Part shown: positions 16,620-23,263 of the stretch, in pieces
How positions within the stretch are numbered: position 1 is the first letter of the stretch
Layout: the number at the start of each line of letters is the position of its first letter
Origin: Candidatus Enterousia avistercoris
GTDB lineage: Bacteria > Pseudomonadota > Alphaproteobacteria > Rs-D84
Direction of reading: 5' to 3'
Assembly: GCA_017694255.1 (NCBI GenBank)
Contig: JADINC010000009.1
Location: 1 to 29,675 of the forward strand
Length of the DNA stretch: 29,675 bases
Notes under the pieces: generated by a model
Seen by the model: the letters and a program-made list of their open reading frames with translations, nothing else
Database searches by the model: none
Told to the model about the DNA's origin: nothing
Translations under genes and position numbers: made by a program

Positions 16620-17119
16620 TAAAAAAATGTGATCATCCGGGCTGTACCCGCGCGGGTACTTGTCGTGCGCCTAAAACGCGCGACTTACGTGAATATTGGT
16701 GGTTTTGTCGCGAACATGCGGCCGAATATAATAAAAATTGGAATTATTACGATGGCATGACCCCCGATGAAATAGAAGCCGACTGGGAACGCCAAACATT
16801 CGGTGCCCCATTAAAAGATACGACCACCGCCAACCGCGATGCAGACGACTATGTAAAATTTTTAAATGATTTTATAACCGGACGCAGCACATTTGATAAA
16901 ACCCCGCCACGTGCAAACATCACAATGCCACGCACCGTTGTATCAGCATTGAAAGTATTTGGATTACCACTGACCTGCACATGGCGTGAAATATCCGCAC
17001 GCTATCGCGCACTGGCCAAACAGCACCACCCCGACACTGCAAAACACGCAAACGCTGCAACAGAATTTGCACGCATTTCTGCGGCATATGATGTGCTGAA
17101 AAAACACTTTAAAAAATAA
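16616..17119 (+). CDS. J-domain protein with N-terminal Cys/His cluster
   Basis: This 167-residue protein has a C-terminal J domain at about 115-165, with the HPD motif at 138-140 (KQHHPDTAKH) that stimulates the ATPase of DnaK-type chaperones. The N-terminal segment carries Cys5, Cys10, Cys16, Cys31 and His34 and the WWFCREHAAEYN and NWNYYDGMTPDEIEA stretches. This layout is seen in a conserved group of small alphaproteobacterial J-proteins. The cysteines may bind a metal; that is inferred. There is no G/F-rich region or DnaJ-type zinc domain, so it is a co-chaperone of the minimal class. It overlaps xerD by ATGA. Confidence 0.85.
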   Translation: MIKKCDHPGCTRAGTCRAPKTRDLREYWWFCREHAAEYNKNWNYYDGMTPDEIEADWERQTFGAPLKDTTTANRDADDYVKFLNDFITGRSTFDKTPPRANITMPRTVVSALKVFGLPLTCTWREISARYRALAKQHHPDTAKHANAATEFARISAAYDVLKKHFKK

Positions 17120-17129
17120 AATCCGAATC

Positions 17130-17222
17130 ATAAATCAATTAGAACCATGCAGATATATGCGGGGAAACAAAGGGAATGTACAAACAGTTACATGACACTG
17201 CCACCAGTAAATCAGATTTAAT
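17130..17222 (+). repeat. Repeat unit A1 (93 bases)
   Basis: Begins ATAAATCAATTAGAA and has TGCAGAT at unit positions 19-25, a TGTA/TACA hairpin at 47-64 (closing pair A-T), a small ACTG/CAGT hairpin and a GATTTAAT end. It differs from A2 at 4 positions. Confidence 0.85.
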
Positions 17223-17313
17223 ATAAATCAATTAGAATTGTGCAGATGCGCCGCGGTTGATAGCGGCAGTGTACTGAACGCTACACGACCAACGCCAACA
17301 ATAGGTTAAAGAT
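17223..17313 (+). repeat. Repeat unit B1 (91 bases)
   Basis: Shares the first 15 bases with A, then TGCAGAT, TGTAC and TACA at the same unit positions. It carries a GCCGC/GCGGC stem at about 17250-17267 and the hairpin with closing pair G-C. Confidence 0.85.
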
Positions 17314-17406
17314 ATAAATCAATTAAAAACATGCAGATATATGCGGGGAAACAAAGGAAATGTACAAACATTTACATGACACTGCCACCAGTAAATCAGA
17401 TTTAAT
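17314..17406 (+). repeat. Repeat unit A2 (93 bases)
   Basis: Nearly identical to A1, with 4 differences in 93 bases. Its AAATGT-ACAA-ACATTT stretch can form a perfect six-base stem that A1 lacks, as an alternative to the common hairpin. Confidence 0.85.
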
Positions 17407-17497
17407 ATAAATCAATTAGAATTGTGCAGATGCGCCGCGGTTGGCAACGGGAGTGTACTGAACGCTACACGACCAACGCCAACCGCCAGCAGATGCG
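17407..17497 (+). repeat. Repeat unit B2, ends in a 9-base inverted repeat
   Basis: It matches B1 up to about unit position 77, apart from a 9-base window (unit positions 38-46) with 4 changes, and then diverges. GCGGTTGGC (17437-17445) and GCCAACCGC (17478-17486) are perfectly complementary and enclose the GTGTA/TACAC hairpin, giving one long stem-loop 3' of trxB. Confidence 0.8.
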
Positions 17498-17500
17498 CAA

Positions 17501-18406
17501 TTATAATTGATTTAGGTATGCTATGGCGTCCATAGCCGCACTACACCCCGTTCCAACCGCCGTGGCAATTTGCATTTTTATTTCCGATTGAACATCACCC
17601 GCAACATACATGCCACGCGGCAATTCAGATGGAATCAGACGCCCCATGTTATCACGACGAATATCTTCGGACAGATAATCGGTATTAGCCTCGTGCCCGA
17701 TGGCGACAAATAAACCATCACAGATTATTTCTTGGTCATTAGTTGTTGTTATTACTAATTTATCATCATCACGCTTGATAATTTTCTTTAAATCTGTGTT
17801 AAACAGACATTCTATATTTTCACGTTCTGCGACCCGATTACGCAATACGGCTTCGGCCCGGGTAAAAGCGCCCTTGCGATACACAATTTTTACATTTTTT
17901 GCAATATCCGCCAAATACAGTGCATCATTCAACGCGGAATTTCCGCCGCCCATAACAACAACATCCATGCCATTATAAAAGAATCCATCGCACGTGGCAC
18001 AGTACGAAACACCTTTGCCGAATAATTCACGCGCCCCATCTATTTCCAGTTTACGTGGCGATGCCCCTGTTGCAATAATAACTGTTTTTCCAACATAATG
18101 ATTGCCATCATCACACAGTATATTATATGCACTTTCTGCATCCCCGGCAATTTCCTTGGCCGACACAAATTTTATTTCTGCCCCAAATGCTTCGGCCTGT
18201 TTTTTCATAAATTCAGACAATTCCATTCCGCTGCCCGCCCAACCTGGATAATTTTCCAGCACGGCAATTCCCGCGGTTTGTCCGCCCAATCTGTCGCCCC
18301 CCAGAACCAGCGTCTTTTTCCCGCCACGCGCGCAATACAGTGCCGCGGTCAATCCCGCCGGGCCTGATCCCAAAATTAAAACATCATACATAATAATATC
18401 GTTCAT
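17501..18406 (-). CDS. trxB: Thioredoxin-disulfide reductase TrxB
   Basis: This is a cytoplasmic flavoenzyme that reduces thioredoxin with NADPH. In its 301 residues the FAD site GSGPAG is at 13-18, the redox pair CATC at 136-139 is inside the usual C-A-T-C-D-G context, and the NADPH motif GGGNSA is at 153-158. The C-terminal FAD contact is GMYVAGDVQ. The start at 18406 is fixed by AGGAG 8 bases upstream, although the frame is open for 28 codons more. The final residues L-N-Q-L and the stop are encoded by the inverted copy of the repeat head at 17504-17515, so the array has probably rewritten the end of the gene. Confidence 0.96.
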   Translation of the reverse strand: MNDIIMYDVLILGSGPAGLTAALYCARGGKKTLVLGGDRLGGQTAGIAVLENYPGWAGSGMELSEFMKKQAEAFGAEIKFVSAKEIAGDAESAYNILCDDGNHYVGKTVIIATGASPRKLEIDGARELFGKGVSYCATCDGFFYNGMDVVVMGGGNSALNDALYLADIAKNVKIVYRKGAFTRAEAVLRNRVAERENIECLFNTDLKKIIKRDDDKLVITTTNDQEIICDGLFVAIGHEANTDYLSEDIRRDNMGRLIPSELPRGMYVAGDVQSEIKMQIATAVGTGCSAAMDAIAYLNQL

Positions 18407-18445
18407 AATAAAACTCCTGTAAATCATGCGATTTATTTCGCGCCC

Positions 18446-18474
18446 AGAATAACATAATCGACACAAATTCGCAA
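18446..18474 (-). promoter_or_regulatory. trxB promoter
   Basis: On the minus strand TTGCGA (18474-18469), 17 bases, then TATTCT (18451-18446). The start point is near 18439, giving a leader of about 33 bases with the AGGAG site. The recA promoter uses the same TTGCGA and spacing. Confidence 0.55.
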
Positions 18475-18499
18475 ATAATTTTGCGATCACAACAAAATC

Positions 18500-18528
18500 T
18501 TGATTTTAAACACCATATATTTTAGTAT
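18500..18528 (+). promoter_or_regulatory. Promoter of the serS leader
   Basis: TTGATT (18500-18505), 17 bases, then TAGTAT (18523-18528). An alternative -10, TATATT at 18526, has a 20-base spacer. Transcription would start about 5 bases before the leader ATG at 18540. Confidence 0.4.
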
Positions 18529-18539
18529 ATTATTCAAAC

Positions 18540-18599
18540 ATGAAAACATTCATTTTATCTTCATTAAAATCATCATCCCCGTTTGGGGTGCGTCTTTAA
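18540..18599 (+). CDS. Serine-rich leader peptide upstream of serS (candidate attenuator)
   Basis: This 19-codon frame reads MKTFILSSLKSSSPFGVRL and then stops at TAA. Five of 19 codons are Ser (TCT TCA, then TCA TCA TCC), in two clusters, 95 bases before the serine-tRNA ligase gene. Leader peptides rich in the regulated amino acid are the hallmark of ribosome-mediated attenuation, as in trp, his and pheST leaders. There is no SD, but the predicted start point puts the ATG almost at the 5' end, as in leaderless leader peptides. The last Ser codon runs into the left arm of a CCCC-GTTT-GGGG hairpin. The mechanism is inferred. Confidence 0.55.
   Translation: MKTFILSSLKSSSPFGVRL
18577..18597 (+). 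promoter_or_regulatory. CCCC/GGGG hairpin inside the serS leader frame
   Basis: CCCC (18577-18580) and GGGG (18585-18588) enclose GTTT and are followed by TGCGTCTTT and an AT-only stretch. It is a weak terminator-like hairpin whose left arm overlaps the third codon of the Ser run. A second stem of 8 pairs, three of them wobble, can form downstream from CTTGGGCT and GGTCTAAG. Confidence 0.35.
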
Positions 18600-18694
18600 T
18601 ATATTTACATATTTTTATAATTGCGCTTGGGCTTTATGGGGTCTAAGATAAAAAATAATCAATATTTATATTATTACCAAAAGGGAACATAATC

Positions 18695-19975
18695 ATGTTG
18701 GACATCAGATTCATTCGTGAAAATCCAGATATTGTGAAAAACGCGTGCCGCGTCAAGGGATTTGACGACCATGTCGATGAAATACTGGCACTGGACGCAC
18801 GCGTCCGTGAATTAAAGACAATTACACAAAATATGACCGCGGAAAAAAATAAAATCACACGCGAAATACCAAATGCTGCGGATAAAGCACCACTGATTGC
18901 GCGTTCAAAACAAATCAATGATGAAATTGCCGCCGATATGGCAGAATTGGCGACCAAAGACGCGAAATTAAACGACCTGATGCATCGCGTACCACAAATC
19001 CCAGACGCATCCGCCCCAATTGGCGCGGATGACAGTGCCAATATCGAAGTTCGCCGTGTTGGCATCCCACGCGAATTTGATTTCACCCCACGCGCACAAT
19101 GGGATTTATTGGATTTAAATGGTTGGTGGATGCCTGAAAAAATTGCACAAATATGCGGCACACGCACATATTGCCTGGTGGGTGAAGCCGCCGAATTGCA
19201 ATTGGCAATTGAAACATATGTTATTCAAAAATTAATATCACGCGGATTTACATTTATTGAATGCCCGTCTATTACAAAACCACAAACAATATTTGATGCG
19301 GGACATTTTATGGGTGCTGACCAAACAATCATGAATAACGATGTATTTATGTTGGCGGGAACCGACAGATGTCTGGCGGGAACCGCAGAAATAATTTTAA
19401 ATTCACTGCACAGTGGTGAAATTTTGCCAGAAAGCGCCCTGCCAATAAAATACGCTGGTTTTTCACCATGTTTCCGCAAAGAAGCCGGCGCCGCCGGACG
19501 CGACACACGCGGTTTGGCACGTTTTCACCAATTTAACAAGGTTGAACAATATATATTCTGCACCCCCGAACAATCAAATGAAATGCATGAATTGTTATTA
19601 AATAATTTATGTGAAGTAATGGCAGACTTTAACCTGCCATACCGGGTGATTGCAAATTCAACCGGCGATATGGGATTTAATAAAGTAAAAATGAACGATG
19701 TTGAAGCATGGGTCCCATCAGAAAATTCGTATAAAGAAGTTGGCAGTTGTTCATCAATTGGCACATTCCAGGCACGCCGTACAAATACCCGTTATCGTGA
19801 AAACGGCACAAATGAAGTAAAATTCTGTGCAACATTAAATAATACTGGTATCGCCGTACCACGCGCATTGGTGCCATTTCTGGAAAACAACCAGAACGCT
19901 GATGGCAGTGTGAATATACCACCAAAATTACAACCATTAATGGGCGGGCGTACAAAAATTGGTGGCACACATTAA
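18695..19975 (+). CDS. serS: Seryl-tRNA synthetase
   Basis: This is a class II synthetase that charges tRNA-Ser and tRNA-Sec-like acceptors. The 426 residues are the normal length. A long N-terminal coiled-coil arm spans about 30-105 (VRELKTITQNMTAEKNKITR, then QINDEIAADMAELATKDAKL) and binds the long variable arm of tRNA-Ser. The catalytic core has the serine-site GTAEI, motif 2 FRKEAGAAGRDTRGLARFHQF, SCSSIGTFQARR, and a motif 3 variant NNTGIAVPRALVPFLENNQ. The usual Gly before the motif 3 Arg (AVGRTLVA) is Pro here. AAGGGA lies 9 bases before the ATG. A strong terminator follows. Regulation is likely through the serine-rich leader upstream. Confidence 0.96.
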   Translation: MLDIRFIRENPDIVKNACRVKGFDDHVDEILALDARVRELKTITQNMTAEKNKITREIPNAADKAPLIARSKQINDEIAADMAELATKDAKLNDLMHRVPQIPDASAPIGADDSANIEVRRVGIPREFDFTPRAQWDLLDLNGWWMPEKIAQICGTRTYCLVGEAAELQLAIETYVIQKLISRGFTFIECPSITKPQTIFDAGHFMGADQTIMNNDVFMLAGTDRCLAGTAEIILNSLHSGEILPESALPIKYAGFSPCFRKEAGAAGRDTRGLARFHQFNKVEQYIFCTPEQSNEMHELLLNNLCEVMADFNLPYRVIANSTGDMGFNKVKMNDVEAWVPSENSYKEVGSCSSIGTFQARRTNTRYRENGTNEVKFCATLNNTGIAVPRALVPFLENNQNADGSVNIPPKLQPLMGGRTKIGGTH

Positions 19976-19980
19976 TAAAA

Positions 19981-20006
19981 AACCGGCATACGCCGGTTTT
20001 TATTTT
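19981..20006 (+). terminator. Bidirectional terminator between serS and the 146-residue gene
   Basis: AACCGGC (19981-19987) and GCCGGTT (19992-19998) enclose ATAC and are followed by TTTATTTTT. On the other strand the same stem is followed by TTTTATTAAT. It serves both convergent genes and overlaps none of serS. Confidence 0.9.
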
Positions 20007-20440
20007 TGATTTTGCATTTTGACAGCGAACTTATTTGGCGTTAAAAACGAAAAATAAAAATCTTTTAATAAATTTCCAGAATTTTTATATTTCATAAATT
20101 TCAAACCCTTTAATAATTTTTGTTGTGCCTGTTCGCGCTGATATGCATATTTATTATACAGCTCACCCATTGATGATACGACACTAAAATAAGTCAACAA
20201 CACAGAATTATCACCATTTACTATAAACCCGTCTGACATATCAAAATTTTCAAATCCCATTGACGCACGCGCATTATAATCTGCATATTTTTTTGGATTT
20301 GATGCAACCTCGCGAACCATATTTATTGCATTATTGATTGATTGTAATTCAATCTTATCTTTGGCGCGTTTAGTGCTTTTATCCAAATATTTTATACATT
20401 CTTCAAAAAATTTCTGTAATGTTGCATCATAGTCAATCAT
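20000..20440 (-). CDS. Hypothetical protein, 146 residues, unknown
   Basis: I do not recognise this protein. It has no signal peptide or membrane segment. It begins MIDYDATLQKFFEECIKYLDKSTK and looks mostly alpha-helical and basic, with a Gln/Ala/Lys helix (QREQAQQKLLKGLKFMKYK) near the C-terminus. Lysine and asparagine are more frequent than in neighbouring proteins, giving an AT-rich gene. The start at 20440 is set by AGAGGG 5 bases upstream; 7 further codons are open. It has its own promoter with a perfect -35, and its terminator is shared with serS. It could be a recently acquired or fast-evolving gene. Confidence 0.7.
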   Translation of the reverse strand: MIDYDATLQKFFEECIKYLDKSTKRAKDKIELQSINNAINMVREVASNPKKYADYNARASMGFENFDMSDGFIVNGDNSVLLTYFSVVSSMGELYNKYAYQREQAQQKLLKGLKFMKYKNSGNLLKDFYFSFLTPNKFAVKMQNQK

Positions 20441-20464
20441 TTTTCCCTCTTTGCTATACACACT

Positions 20465-20494
20465 ATAATATAGACAAAATTACAAAAATGTCAA
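20465..20494 (-). promoter_or_regulatory. Promoter of the 146-residue gene
   Basis: On the minus strand a perfect TTGACA (20494-20489) is followed by TATATT at 16 bases or TATTAT at 18 bases (20472-20465). It is the best -35 seen in the window and lies back to back with the typA promoter. Confidence 0.6.
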
Positions 20495-20510
20495 GTTTTT
20501 TTACATATAT

Positions 20511-20539
20511 TTGTTGAAATAGCAAATTTATAGTATAAT
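20511..20539 (+). promoter_or_regulatory. typA promoter
   Basis: TTGTTG (20511-20516), 17 bases, then a perfect TATAAT (20534-20539). The start point is near 20546, giving a leader of about 41 bases with an AAGG ribosome site. Confidence 0.6.
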
Positions 20540-20586
20540 CTATCTATTGTGAAAAAATCAGCAAAAATATAACAAGGCAAAAAGTT

Positions 20587-22425
20587 ATGGTTATGAAAAT
20601 TCGCAATATTGCGATTATCGCACACGTTGACCACGGCAAGACGACACTGGTCGACAATATGCTAAAACAGGCGGGCACATTCCGCGAAAATGAAAAAATT
20701 GCTGAACGTGTTATGGACAGCGGTGATATTGAACGCGAACGCGGTATTACAATATCGGCAAAACCAACATCCATACAGTGGCATGATTATAAAATTAACA
20801 TCGTTGACACACCGGGACACGCTGACTTTGGTGGCGAAGTCGAACGAATATTATCAATGGTTGACGGCGTTGTTCTATTGGTTGATGCCGCCGAAGGGCC
20901 CCTGCCCCAAACAAAATTTGTATTATCCAAGGCGTTAAAACTGGGGCTGCGTCCAATTGTATGCATAAACAAGGTTGACCGCGGCGACGCCCGCCCAGAC
21001 GAAGTATTAACCGAAACATTCGATTTGTTTGATAAATTGGGCGCAACAGATTCACAACTGGATTTTCCATATCTGTATGCATGTGGTCGTGATGGTTGGG
21101 CGGTACGTGACCTGAATGACGAACACAAAGATCTGACCCCGCTGTTTCAATTAATCATTGATCATGTCCCGGCGCCCGATTGCAATGGCACACGCTGTCA
21201 AATTGATGCACCATTTTCGATGCTGGCCACCACACTAGAAGCCGACCCATATGTTGGCCGTATTTTAACAGGTAAAATCGAATCGGGTACTGTACGCGTT
21301 GGTCAATCAGTAAAGGCCATTAATATGAATGGCGAATTTGTTGAAAATGCAAAAATCACAAAAATCATTGAACATCGTGGCATTGAAAAAGTATCACGTG
21401 AATCGGCATCTGCGGGCGACATTGTTGTTGTTGCCGGATTTTCAAAGGCAACCGTATCAGATACATTATGCGATCCATCTGTAAACGAACCAATCCCTGC
21501 AATGCCAATCGATCCACCAACCCTGACGATGACATTTTTTGTTAATACATCACCATTGGCGGGCCGATCTGGCAAGAAATTAACATCACGCATGATTGGC
21601 GAACGCCTGTTCAAAGAGGCTGAAACAAACATCGCCCTGCGCGTTGTACAAAGTGCAAACAACGAATCGTTCGAAGTATCGGGTCGTGGCGAATTGCAAT
21701 TGGGGATTTTAATTGAAACAATGCGCCGCGAAGGCTTTGAACTTAGCGTATCCCGCCCACGCGTCGTTATGCAAGATGGCCCGAACGGCGAAAAGCTGGA
21801 ACCAATCGAAGAAGTTGTAATTGATGTTGATGACGAATTTTCTGGCGTTGTGATTGAAAAAATGACCAAGCGCAAGGCCACAATCACAGAAATGAAAGCA
21901 TCCGGCAACGGTAAAACACGTATTGTATTTTCTGCGCCATCACGTGGGCTGATTGGATATTTATCTGAATTCCGCACCGACACACGTGGCACCGGCGTAA
22001 TGAACCGCGTATTTTCTGGATATGAACCATACCGTGGCCCAATTGTCCAATATCGCCCCGGCGTCTTGGTATCAATGGAAAGTGGCACAACAACCACATA
22101 CGCACTGCACAATCTGGAACCCCGCGGTGTACTGTTCGTTGGCCCCCAGACCGAGGTTTATTCAGGCATGATTATCGGCGAACACAGCAAAGAAAATGAT
22201 TTAGAGGTAAACCCAGTACGTGGCAAAGAATTAACAAATATTCGTTCTGTTACATCAGATGAAAAATTATTCTTGGCCCCACCACGCAAAATGTCGCTGG
22301 AAGAAGCATTGTCTTATATCCAAGACGACGAACTGGTAGAGGTTACCCCCGCAACGATTCGTTTGCGTAAAAAAGAACTGGACAGTAATATCAGAAAGAA
22401 AACACGAAAAAACAGTGAAATCTAG
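20587..22425 (+). CDS. typA: Ribosome-binding GTPase TypA/BipA
   Basis: This translational GTPase of the EF-G family binds 70S ribosomes and helps 50S assembly and growth under stress or cold. The 612 residues are the normal length. G1 is AHVDHGKTT at about 12-20, the switch region has RERGITI, G3 is DTPGHADF and G4 is NKVD. The EF-G-like domains and the TypA-specific C-terminus follow, with SRGLIGYLSEFRTDTRGTG and the basic tail RIRKKELDSNIRKKTRK. AAGG lies upstream of the ATG. The stop overlaps the next gene by 11 bases, so a polysaccharide gene is read behind it. Confidence 0.96.
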   Translation: MVMKIRNIAIIAHVDHGKTTLVDNMLKQAGTFRENEKIAERVMDSGDIERERGITISAKPTSIQWHDYKINIVDTPGHADFGGEVERILSMVDGVVLLVDAAEGPLPQTKFVLSKALKLGLRPIVCINKVDRGDARPDEVLTETFDLFDKLGATDSQLDFPYLYACGRDGWAVRDLNDEHKDLTPLFQLIIDHVPAPDCNGTRCQIDAPFSMLATTLEADPYVGRILTGKIESGTVRVGQSVKAINMNGEFVENAKITKIIEHRGIEKVSRESASAGDIVVVAGFSKATVSDTLCDPSVNEPIPAMPIDPPTLTMTFFVNTSPLAGRSGKKLTSRMIGERLFKEAETNIALRVVQSANNESFEVSGRGELQLGILIETMRREGFELSVSRPRVVMQDGPNGEKLEPIEEVVIDVDDEFSGVVIEKMTKRKATITEMKASGNGKTRIVFSAPSRGLIGYLSEFRTDTRGTGVMNRVFSGYEPYRGPIVQYRPGVLVSMESGTTTTYALHNLEPRGVLFVGPQTEVYSGMIIGEHSKENDLEVNPVRGKELTNIRSVTSDEKLFLAPPRKMSLEEALSYIQDDELVEVTPATIRLRKKELDSNIRKKTRKNSEI

Positions 22426-23263
22426 GCGTTTAATTTTACTGGCGGGATATAACGCACGTGGCGTTGTTGATGCATCATTGGTGCATATGGTACAACAGCT
22501 GTCTAAATACGGCGATATAATATTAGTTATGGACAACGATGCCGACAAATCCGAACTGGATAAAATCAGTCCATATGTTATCTGGGCAAACGCAACCCGA
22601 CACTGTGAATACGATTTTGGTTCATACCGACGTGCATACACGTATGCGCGGGATACAAAGATTTTATCACAATACGATTACGTATATATGATAAACGATT
22701 CGGTATACGGTCCATTATTTTCAATGGATGATACATTTGAAAACCTGGAAAAACCAGATGCTGATGCACTGGGGCTGGTATGGAACCCGAACACAGAAAA
22801 TCCGCATATTCAATCATGGTTTATTGGCATGCGGCCGTGCATATTTAAATCTGATTGGTTTGATAAATTTATAACATCTGTTGTCCACCAAGAAAAGAAA
22901 GGCATGGTCGTACATTTATATGAACATGGCTTTACACAACTGGTCCGCCAACATAACATGAATATACATTGTATATATACCGTGCATAATCGTGGTGTAT
23001 ATAATGATATCAAGAAATTATTTCGTGCCGGCATGCCATTTATGAAAAAATGCGCATTTACCCGCCACAACGGCCGTCTGGGCGCCCAGATTTCATATGT
23101 TCTGCGCCATATATCACCCGATATTCGCGATGCAATTTTATCATCAGCGCGCGATTCGTTTGGCGATAAATATCTGAACTGGCTTTTGACACGAAATCCA
23201 TTTAAAATAATGTACAGAAGTATAACTTATGGCATAAAAAAATTTTGCACAGGCAAATTATGA
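22415..23263 (+). CDS. RgpF-like (rhamnan synthesis F family) glycosyltransferase-type protein
   Basis: This 282-residue protein has the features of the rhamnan synthesis protein F family (PF05045): YDFGSYRRAYTYA, the following YDYVYMINDSVYGPL, and the later HIQSWFIGMR. RgpF proteins act in building rhamnose-containing or other surface polysaccharides, presumably as cytoplasmic-face glycosyltransferases. The start is GTG at 22415, inside the end of typA, with no clear SD, so translation is probably coupled to typA. It ends in a basic tail and overlaps the next gene by ATGA. The sugar specificity cannot be read. Confidence 0.75.
   Translation: MKSRRLILLAGYNARGVVDASLVHMVQQLSKYGDIILVMDNDADKSELDKISPYVIWANATRHCEYDFGSYRRAYTYARDTKILSQYDYVYMINDSVYGPLFSMDDTFENLEKPDADALGLVWNPNTENPHIQSWFIGMRPCIFKSDWFDKFITSVVHQEKKGMVVHLYEHGFTQLVRQHNMNIHCIYTVHNRGVYNDIKKLFRAGMPFMKKCAFTRHNGRLGAQISYVLRHISPDIRDAILSSARDSFGDKYLNWLLTRNPFKIMYRSITYGIKKFCTGKL

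Larger units (their letters stand above)
17120..17515. repeat. Alternating A-B-A-B tandem repeat array (91-93 bases per unit) with inverted end copy
   Basis: No protein gene is seen between the J-protein stop and trxB. From 17130 there are four head-to-tail units, each beginning with ATAAATCAATTA, at 17130, 17223, 17314 and 17407. Units alternate between type A and type B with a composite period of 184 bases. The array closes with an inverted head (reverse complement TAAATCAATTA at 17504-17514) that overlaps the end of trxB. A and B differ in most variable positions but keep blocks at the same spacing, so they are old duplicates of one unit. Function is unknown. Confidence 0.9.

Noticed and set aside
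17130..17515. CRISPR array or integron attC array
   Set aside because: Units are 91-93 bases with no constant short repeat separated by unique spacers, no cas genes are near, and no RYYYAAC/GTTRRRY core pair with the expected geometry was found.
17491..17518. dif site
   Set aside because: TGCGCAATTATAATTGATTTA has a palindromic centre, but the arms do not match the XerC/XerD arm consensus, and the sequence is explained by the inverted repeat head.
18634..18693. A second short frame before serS starting ATG GGG TCT
   Set aside because: No ribosome site, biased AT codons, and it ends just before serS; judged a chance frame.
18540..18694. T-box riboswitch for serS
   Set aside because: No T-box core sequence or specifier stem is visible, and T-boxes are not expected in Proteobacteria; the Ser-rich frame is a simpler explanation.
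21303..22112. 269-codon minus-strand frame opposite typA
   Set aside because: It is a shadow of typA codon bias, with no SD and no recognisable domain.
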